Positions 6,064 to 11,412 of a DNA stretch of 11,412 bases are shown here, one piece after another. The stretch is from Erysipelotrichaceae bacterium UBA2227. GTDB lineage: Bacteria; Bacillota_I; Bacilli_A; Erysipelotrichales; Erysipelotrichaceae. Where the stretch lies: the NCBI GenBank assembly GCA_002348095.1, contig DDYT01000045.1, forward strand, positions 1-11,412, written 5' to 3'. The first letter of the stretch is position 1. Every line of letters begins with the position of its first letter. The position numbers and the translations under genes were made by a program. Under the pieces are notes generated by a model that made no database searches, was not told the origin of the DNA, and saw nothing but the letters and a program-made list of their open reading frames with translations.

Positions 6064-6633
6064 TTACTTACCTCCCTTCATCTGGACTTTCATGGTGCCA
6101 CGATAACGCCTCAATGTCTCATCATAGCGATATCCATCGTAAATGACATCTTTAAAGAATCCGGTTCTTTGTAATCTGAGTGCATAGTTGGAAGAATCTG
6201 AAGGATATGGTCCAATAATTTCAAGGGATATCCACGAGTTAATATATGAGACCTTTGTAATACGGATGCCTTGAGGAAGATTGTCAAACAGTATTTTCAA
6301 AATATCTTGATCGAATCTTGGTATATAGTCCAAAACATCAATGATACTGCTTACTTCTGCTTTTAACGAATCCAACTGTTTGATATTTGCTTGCATGGTC
6401 GAAATTTCATTTAACTTACGAATAACCAATGGATCATTGATATAGCTTTCAATGGATGCAATTTTGCTTTCTAATGCAGAATTATCAAAAAACAACTTTA
6501 ATGAATAGGTACCAAGGGCGAGTGCTACGATAAGAACAATTCCTAAATACATTATACCCGGGGATGTTCTCTCACTGCGTGCCTTCTGAATTAATCGGTA
6601 ACTCTCAAGTAAGTTCATGTCTTTCTTTAGCAT
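6064..6633 (-). CDS. pilN: PilN-like type IV pilus inner-platform protein
   Basis: A 189-residue bitopic membrane protein. The cytoplasmic N-terminus carries DMNLLESYR (5-13), matching the INLLPxR-type motif by which PilN docks into PilM. The membrane helix is at about 27-47, followed by a coiled coil (about 50-100) and a C-terminal ferredoxin-like domain (about 110-187). It has no cysteines. The ATG at 6631-6633 lies 4 nt after the pilM stop. AAGGA in the last pilM codons is its probable binding site, 9 nt away. An inner ATG at codon 6 lacks a site and would remove part of the docking motif, so the outer start is preferred. Confidence 0.85.
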   Translation of the reverse strand: MLKKDMNLLESYRLIQKARSERTSPGIMYLGIVLIVALALGTYSLKLFFDNSALESKIASIESYINDPLVIRKLNEISTMQANIKQLDSLKAEVSSIIDVLDYIPRFDQDILKILFDNLPQGIRITKVSYINSWISLEIIGPYPSDSSNYALRLQRTGFFKDVIYDGYRYDETLRRYRGTMKVQMKGGK

Positions 6634-6637
6634 ATCA

Positions 6638-7543
6638 TCACTTCCTTATCAAAGCGCCATAAGCATTGACGTATTTGGTCTGAAACCCTACTGATGAAAT
6701 AAATGACTGCGGCATCTGTAATATGTCACACGGCACAAACAAACTGTCAAACAATACCTTTTGAATATCAGGCAAGAGCTCGTCCATCCCCATCAAAACG
6801 ATTTTTTTGATCGCTTTTTTGCTTCTCGTATAGGAGAACTGAATCATCTTATTGATATTATCTTCGACAATCGGAATAACTGATTCCTTATCTCCTTCGG
6901 AATAGGATACAAGTCTTGCATTTCTCGAAAGCACATACATTCCGCTTTCAAAAAGGTATAGACGCAAATTTGCATTACCGACGTCAACCAAAATCACCGG
7001 ATCATCATCCGTAAACAATCTCGCTTCATTGGCAAGTTTTATAACAGCATTGGTGGCGGAGTCGATAGCAACTATATTACGTTTCGCTTTTTTGAATGCC
7101 TGAAGGTAGGATTGGATAGCAGATTCTAACATCGCTACCGCTAAGACTCTCAACTGAGACGCTTCTTCCTCTTTCCGAATCTCCTCTAAAACGATGTAGT
7201 CCATAATGTAATCCGGAGTCAGATTCAACGCATTCATCATTTCACTGCGAACGATAAAAGGTGTTTTCTTGTCATCAAGTTTAGGAACGATTAATTCACG
7301 ATAAATAATGGAGGCATTATTGATACTTAAAATGCAATCCTTCTCTTTAATGTTGTTTTTGCGTAGATGCTCCGCAAGCAATGAGCTGAACTCATCAATT
7401 TCACGGATGCCCTGATTGTCAATCCAACTGTCCGGAAATTCAAAGAAAATTGTCTTTGAAATATTGATCGGTCCAGACTTAATTTTGGACTTTGCCTCAA
7501 CCATGTAAACAAATCCACTGCGAATCTCTAGTGATAAAGCCAT
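6638..7543 (-). CDS. pilM: PilM-like actin-fold ATP-binding platform protein
   Basis: A 301-residue cytoplasmic protein of the PilM/FtsA actin-like fold, which binds the N-terminus of PilN and forms a ring under the membrane. The N-terminus MALSLEIRSG fits the first phosphate-loop strand of actin folds. VILVDVGNANLRL (183-195) is the second phosphate motif with D187 and N190. IVLMGMDELLPDI (248-260) is where the Gly-rich adenosine motif normally sits, and AYGALIRK (294-301) matches the family's C-terminal end. It is shorter than the usual length of about 350, and its glycine motifs are degenerate, so ATP binding may be weak. AAGGGGG (7552-7558) lies 8 nt before the ATG. It ends in TGA, which supports the standard genetic code. 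It lies 15 nt after pilC. Confidence 0.88.
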   Translation of the reverse strand: MALSLEIRSGFVYMVEAKSKIKSGPINISKTIFFEFPDSWIDNQGIREIDEFSSLLAEHLRKNNIKEKDCILSINNASIIYRELIVPKLDDKKTPFIVRSEMMNALNLTPDYIMDYIVLEEIRKEEEASQLRVLAVAMLESAIQSYLQAFKKAKRNIVAIDSATNAVIKLANEARLFTDDDPVILVDVGNANLRLYLFESGMYVLSRNARLVSYSEGDKESVIPIVEDNINKMIQFSYTRSKKAIKKIVLMGMDELLPDIQKVLFDSLFVPCDILQMPQSFISSVGFQTKYVNAYGALIRK

Positions 7544-7558
7544 GTTTCATGCCCCCTT

Positions 7559-8749
7559 CTAATTGCCTATAGCCCCATACATGGAGAAAATCGGCTGAAT
7601 GATAGACAATACGATAAATCCGATCACAATTCCCAAAAAGATGATCATCGCCGGCTCAATCATCGATACCATCCGCTGAATCGCCGAATCCGCCTCATTG
7701 TCAAAATAATCTGCCGTACTGTTGAGCAACTCACCCAACGAACCGGATTCTTCACCAATGTAAATCATTGACGATAACATGGGATCAAATGAACCCGTGT
7801 TTGCAATAGCCCGGGAAATCAAATCACCCTGTGAAACTGATGTCATAACTTCTCTAAACATGTCCTCAAGGTATGCATTTCCTAATACTTTTGATGTCGT
7901 TTCTATCATATCCAATGTCTGAACGCCGCTGGAGTATAATGAAGCAAATGCACGTGCACACCTTGCTGAGTAAATGGTTTGAACTAACTTTCCAAGAACA
8001 GGCATAAACAGTTTAAACTTATCAAATCGAACCCTTACTGATCGTACTTTAAGTGCTAATCTCGCGGATACAACTAAGCCAACGATAATTGCAAATAGGG
8101 CTATCCAATTATCTAAAATAAAATCACTTATGCCAAGCATAATTTTAGTCGATACAGGCATATCCTTGGGATCAAACATTGAAGTAATCGAGGGCAATAC
8201 AAATACAACAAGAAGCAGCACAACGGTTACCGCAACTACACCCAATACTATGGGATATATACTTGCACTTTTAATTTTGTTCGCAAGTTTTGCTTCTTTT
8301 TCATAGTGCTCCGACATCCGGCTTAACGACTTATCCAACGTTCCACCCAGCTCGCCCGCCATGATCATATTCATCAGCAAGTCCGGAAATGCTCCTCGCT
8401 GCAACTTCATGGCATCGGAAAGAGAGTTCCCTTTCTGGACCTCTTCGTAAATATTTCTGAAAATTTTCTTAGTCTTCGAGTTATCGGCTTTGCTCTGCAA
8501 CATATCCAATGCCTGCATTATCGGGATACCGGAGGTAACCATGGTACCCAACTGCCGACAGAAAATGACCAGACTTTTCATTTTCAGTTTGGAAATGTTA
8601 TCCGATTCTGATTTGGTTTCCTTGTAATCCAACAAATACATCTGTTTGTTTTTGATGATTTGAACGATTTCCAAGTTATTCTCTGCCATGATGACTTCCG
8701 ATACAGTCTTTCCCCTACTGTCAACAGCCGTTACAAAATAACTTTTCAT
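7559..8749 (-). CDS. pilC: Type IV pilus inner-membrane platform protein PilC
   Basis: A 396-residue polytopic membrane protein, the normal PilC/GspF length. Two related cytoplasmic type II secretion F domains lie at about 60-183 and 262-385. The first starts FCRQLGTMVTSGIP (63-76), the second ARCARAFASLYSSGV (262-276). Each carries the repeated helix motif GELGG (132-136) and GEESGSLGE (332-340). Membrane helices are near 165-188, 213-233 and 365-388. PilC passes rotation or force from PilB and PilT to the growing pilus base. AGGAGG (8754-8759) is only 4 nt from the ATG, slightly close but strong. It is in the pilus operon, 15 nt after the PilX-like gene and 15 nt before pilM. Confidence 0.95.
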   Translation of the reverse strand: MKSYFVTAVDSRGKTVSEVIMAENNLEIVQIIKNKQMYLLDYKETKSESDNISKLKMKSLVIFCRQLGTMVTSGIPIMQALDMLQSKADNSKTKKIFRNIYEEVQKGNSLSDAMKLQRGAFPDLLMNMIMAGELGGTLDKSLSRMSEHYEKEAKLANKIKSASIYPIVLGVVAVTVVLLLVVFVLPSITSMFDPKDMPVSTKIMLGISDFILDNWIALFAIIVGLVVSARLALKVRSVRVRFDKFKLFMPVLGKLVQTIYSARCARAFASLYSSGVQTLDMIETTSKVLGNAYLEDMFREVMTSVSQGDLISRAIANTGSFDPMLSSMIYIGEESGSLGELLNSTADYFDNEADSAIQRMVSMIEPAMIIFLGIVIGFIVLSIIQPIFSMYGAIGN

Positions 8750-8764
8750 GGATCCTCCTACAAT

Positions 8765-10465
8765 CTAGTTGTTATCGATTTCAACGATATTTGAGAAGAA
8801 TATGTTTGCTTCTGAAGGTGCTTGTCCGCTACCACCGGTCGGTTGGGCATAGAACAAGTAGTTGAATATAGGTGTCACATAGTCCGGCATATCTCTATAC
8901 TCAACCATGGATTGTGCAGCCGAGAATTCAACAGCCTTAGCCAATACCGAACCATACAATGTCATATTGGACTCCAAACTTACATGACCGATCGGTGCAT
9001 AAATCCAGACCGGTATAGCTGCGGCCGTGGTAGCTCCAGAAGTAATTTTAATTAAATCCCCATTGGTGATGATATATCCTTTGATCTGTGCATTTGCCCA
9101 GTTGTAATTGACATTTTCACTCAACAGACTTGCATTAAACACGGCTTGGTTCGCAATTGTAAATGTCATGACAAATCCTGATGTCGAACTAGAAATAACA
9201 TGACCTTCAGTGTTGTATTTCGGCAAATTACCGGTTGGTGTATCAAACATGAAGATGACCTTGGTCGGATCATTTCCATTTGGGTTGACACTGGCACTCC
9301 ACGACACTACATATTCCCCTTGTTGGGTGCGAGGAGTATTTCCTTCTGAGAACTGCTTCATAATCACCAGACGCCCGTTTCCAGTAACATTCAGAATTCC
9401 TTGGCTTGATGTAACGAAATTACCATTGACCACAATTTTCTTAAGCTGGGTTGAGTAACCAAATGTTCCTAAGTCTATGGTGATTGGTGATGTTACAGTC
9501 AAATCACCATTGATAATATATCCGTTAAAGTTACCCGGAATTCTTCTTAAATCAGGTAATGTGATTCTTCCGTTAACAATCGTCACCGGATAAGGATTCG
9601 ACGGCAATGGCGGAACAACCACCGGCGGAAAAATCTTTGCAGGTTCATTATAATAGGTAGTATTCTTAAAGCAGTTGTTATTCTTCAACTTACTGGTGTC
9701 ACCGTTAATACTGCTGGAGCCAAGAACTTCACCATTTAATATAATATTATTCAAATTCGGCTTTCTGTTCTCTGGCCAGCCATACTCTGTAATATTGTCA
9801 CACCAACTGTCCAAATCCTTAACTGTATCAACATCACCAAGTTCAAACACCGGACCTAATGTCCCATTGCGGCTTCCATAAGTCAACAACAGTGGTTCAC
9901 CATTGGTAAGGACTGCACCTTTGATCATACCGTTACCGCTTCTCATAATAACTGAACCACGGGAAACAACCGCTTTATCGATCGGACTGCTTTCGCCGAA
10001 AGTAATGGTGATAATTAGCTCCTGTTGAAGAGTGCGGGTCACACCATTGACCGTACCGGTTGAAGTAATGATGAAGATTTGAGAATCTAGGAAATCCGGA
10101 TAATCAAACGGACCTTCTACAGTTACATTTGCGGTATTGCCATTACCAAAATTCAGAAGTGCAAACTCATTCAAATCATCCACAAGCGATGTCAAGAACT
10201 CAAGCATGGACTCATTTCTCGGATCAAAACCCGTATATCCGCCGGGATCTTTCAGGAAATCCGAAATCTGCGAAACACGCAGATTGATGCCTGATTCCGC
10301 AACATAATAAGCTTCGGTATGGTCTTTCGCGAGAATCGAGTTTCTTTGATTGACCACCGCCGCAAACATGGTTGCTCCCAACAGTGTTACTAAGATCACG
10401 AAAAGCAGGACGACTGTGATCAGTGCAACCCCTTTTTCATTTTGAATGTGGTTAAGCTTCTTCAT
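8765..10465 (-). CDS. pilX: Very large PilX/GspK-like prepilin, likely pilus tip protein
   Basis: A 566-residue secreted pilin-like protein from the ATG at 10463-10465, where AGGAGG (10472-10477) is 6 nt upstream. A GTG two codons earlier overlaps this site and is less likely. The leader ends at G12 before V13. Mature position 5 is T17, not the usual Glu, as in GspK-type tip pilins. The helix at 13-39 and A52-S58 (AYYVAES) fit the PilX N-terminal family. The rest is a large beta-rich exterior with recurring short strands ending in NG or GD (as at 181-189, 240-245, 315-321, 343-349 and 462-470), perhaps a beta-helix. A proline linker is at 279-293. The region at about 485-525 resembles the GxIYAP...LYGSV...YRD domain of large Gram-positive pilins (DUF7305, from memory). 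It has exactly two cysteines, C222 and C265. It likely caps the pilus and contacts surfaces, which is inferred. Confidence 0.82.
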   Translation of the reverse strand: MKKLNHIQNEKGVALITVVLLFVILVTLLGATMFAAVVNQRNSILAKDHTEAYYVAESGINLRVSQISDFLKDPGGYTGFDPRNESMLEFLTSLVDDLNEFALLNFGNGNTANVTVEGPFDYPDFLDSQIFIITSTGTVNGVTRTLQQELIITITFGESSPIDKAVVSRGSVIMRSGNGMIKGAVLTNGEPLLLTYGSRNGTLGPVFELGDVDTVKDLDSWCDNITEYGWPENRKPNLNNIILNGEVLGSSSINGDTSKLKNNNCFKNTTYYNEPAKIFPPVVVPPLPSNPYPVTIVNGRITLPDLRRIPGNFNGYIINGDLTVTSPITIDLGTFGYSTQLKKIVVNGNFVTSSQGILNVTGNGRLVIMKQFSEGNTPRTQQGEYVVSWSASVNPNGNDPTKVIFMFDTPTGNLPKYNTEGHVISSSTSGFVMTFTIANQAVFNASLLSENVNYNWANAQIKGYIITNGDLIKITSGATTAAAIPVWIYAPIGHVSLESNMTLYGSVLAKAVEFSAAQSMVEYRDMPDYVTPIFNYLFYAQPTGGSGQAPSEANIFFSNIVEIDNN

Positions 10466-10471
10466 ACCCAC

Positions 10472-10477
10472 CCTCCT
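10472..10477 (-). promoter_or_regulatory. Ribosome binding site of the PilX-like gene, overlapping the upstream stop
   Basis: The minus strand reads TAGGAGGG, so the TAG stop of the PilW-like gene (10476-10478) is the first part of this site. The ATG at 10463-10465 follows after 6 nt. A ribosome ending one gene is thus placed at the start of the next, which suggests coupled translation and fixes the start. Confidence 0.8.
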
Positions 10478-10937
10478 AACTGCCGATGCGGATATAAATA
10501 TTCACGTTAACCTCATTAACGCGTCCATATCCATCCGGCACACTTCGCAACAACAATGCAATATTATGATTAGTCGTATTATACGTTGCGCTGAATGTAT
10601 TCACACCCCTGGCAATGACTGTCCCGTTTTTCGTAACTGTCTTATTTACTGAGTCATAGCAATAACTGATGTTATCTGCCAATACAGGTCGGATGATATA
10701 ACAATTCCCTGAAACCTGATATTCCGAAGGTGTTATTACATATTTGCGTACATTCTTCTCAAATTCAAGCGCTACCTGACGTAATGAAGTCTGGCTGGCA
10801 ACCTGATCATTTTCGTCCCTAAAGAATTTCAGGGACTGAGTGACCAGTCCGACGATAAGCCCCATAACGATGGAAAGAACCGCAATAACGACGATAAGTT
10901 CAATCAGCGTGAATCCTTTGGTATTTCTGATTTTCAT
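10476..10937 (-). CDS. PilW/GspJ-like minor prepilin
   Basis: A 153-residue type IV prepilin. Leader MKIRNTKG is cut before F9. E13 is the conserved Glu 5 of the mature protein, and the hydrophobic helix spans about 9-34. The following QTSLRQVALEFEKNVRK (49-65) is the second helix typical of GspJ/PilW-type minor pilins. The head is beta-rich with two cysteines, C79 and C93. The start has GGGGAG (10946-10951) 8 nt upstream, within the end of the previous gene, and the gap is 3 nt. Its place as second of three prepilins before pilC matches the I-J-K order of minor pseudopilins, which is my reason for the PilW/GspJ call. Sequence alone shows only that it is a prepilin. Confidence 0.8.
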   Translation of the reverse strand: MKIRNTKGFTLIELIVVIAVLSIVMGLIVGLVTQSLKFFRDENDQVASQTSLRQVALEFEKNVRKYVITPSEYQVSGNCYIIRPVLADNISYCYDSVNKTVTKNGTVIARGVNTFSATYNTTNHNIALLLRSVPDGYGRVNEVNVNIYIRIGS

Positions 10938-10940
10938 AAA

Positions 10941-11378
10941 CTAATCTCCCCAGTCAAAGTAAACGCGGACATAATTCTGAATGACCGCTCGGTCACCCGC
11001 ATATTCTCCGGTAGTCACTTCGACTGTGATATTGACATCTGCCAAATCCAATAAACCGCCATAGTACTCCATGGTCATATTGTAAAGGACACCGTTAGCA
11101 GTTTTTGAACACTGATAGATACCGGAGATCAATACACACGAAAATCCCCGGCTCGTACCAAGCCAGGCCGAAATTTGTGCTAAATCGTCTGTTTTTCCTT
11201 TATGATAAATTTCTTCCAGTTCCTCAGTCGCATAGTAACTTGCGTCCATAAACTCCTTTGAAACATTATTCATCATGTTGGTGATTAAAAACGCAGGAAA
11301 TAAGGTAACTAGGACCATAGCCAAAAGCGCCATAGCTACGATTACTTCTACAAGAGTCATGCCTTTGCGATTTCTCAT
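10941..11378 (-). CDS. PilV/GspI-like minor prepilin
   Basis: A 145-residue type IV prepilin. Leader MRNRKG is cut before M7. MTLVEV gives E11 as the conserved Glu 5, and the helix spans about 7-33. G|MTLxEV followed by a short, polar, beta-rich head is the usual look of PilV/GspI-type subunits. Two cysteines, C81 and C90, lie 9 residues apart and may form a small loop. The binding site is modest: AAGGTG (11388-11393) 9 nt before the ATG. It is the first complete gene of the operon here. At least one more gene probably lies upstream, beyond the right edge, since no promoter is visible in the 34 nt available. Confidence 0.8.
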   Translation of the reverse strand: MRNRKGMTLVEVIVAMALLAMVLVTLFPAFLITNMMNNVSKEFMDASYYATEELEEIYHKGKTDDLAQISAWLGTSRGFSCVLISGIYQCSKTANGVLYNMTMEYYGGLLDLADVNITVEVTTGEYAGDRAVIQNYVRVYFDWGD

Positions 11379-11412
11379 GTTTCACCACACCTTGTCATGA
11401 GTTGTCAACTGT

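Noticed and set aside
6802..6820. A7 and A6 tracts in pilM as phase-variation or frameshift sites.
   Set aside because: They encode ordinary Lys codons. The frame does not fit a slippery heptamer, and runs of this length are common in AT-rich genes.
10466..10471. GTG start two codons upstream for the PilX-like gene.
   Set aside because: The GTG lies at the edge of the AGGAGG site itself. The ATG at 10463-10465 has proper spacing.
11379..11412. End of an upstream gene at the right edge, or a promoter using the TTGACA at 11403-11408.
   Set aside because: Two different frames end in TGA here and neither can be chosen from 34 nt. No -10 box lies at the right distance from the TTGACA.
1..11412. 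CRISPR arrays, tRNA or rRNA genes, insertion sequences.
   Set aside because: No regularly spaced repeats, no cloverleaf or rRNA-like stretches, and no transposase found by eye.

Overview
The window holds most of a type IV pilus (T4P) assembly cluster from what looks like a monoderm, Bacillota-like bacterium of moderately low GC. Four things point there. The Shine-Dalgarno sites are strong (AGGAGG type), and there are sigma-A style promoters with perfect TTGACA boxes. The set is PilB, PilT, PilC, PilD, PilM, PilN, PilO and prepilins, with no sign of the outer-membrane parts PilP and PilQ. The genetic code is standard: pilM ends in TGA and Trp is TGG. I cannot name the species; the affiliation is an inference.

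Left flank (1 to about 1340). A signal-peptide gene runs off the left edge (minus strand). Next comes a small membrane-anchored protein of unknown function (157-534, minus) with its own promoter and an 11-bp tandem repeat in its leader. From 776 to 1193 there is no intact gene, only plus-strand reading-frame fragments and two hairpins that could be a decayed gene.

Pilus block A (1338-4533, all minus): pilB (extension ATPase), pilT (retraction ATPase) and a short class-III prepilin, probably the major pilin. The prepilin has its own promoter with a perfect -35 box, a palindromic box touching it, and a strong intrinsic terminator after it.

pilD (4603-5352) is the only clear plus-strand gene. 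It encodes the bifunctional prepilin peptidase/methyltransferase, is divergent from pilB and runs tail-to-tail into pilO, with overlapping stop codons.

Pilus block B (5349-11378, all minus) is a tightly packed operon in transcription order: PilV/GspI-like prepilin, PilW/GspJ-like prepilin, a very large PilX/GspK-like prepilin, pilC, pilM, pilN, pilO. Gaps are 1-15 nt, which suggests translational coupling. A terminator-like hairpin with a U-rich tail, readable only on the minus strand, lies about 75-115 nt past the pilO stop, inside the antisense of pilD.

How the parts should work together: PilD trims the leaders of all four prepilins. PilM (cytoplasm), PilN and PilO (membrane) and PilC form the platform. 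PilB drives extension and PilT drives retraction. The PilV/W/X-like pilins probably form the initiating tip complex, with the 566-residue PilX-like protein as the exposed tip. All four pilins carry exactly two cysteines, which suggests disulfide-stabilised subunits.
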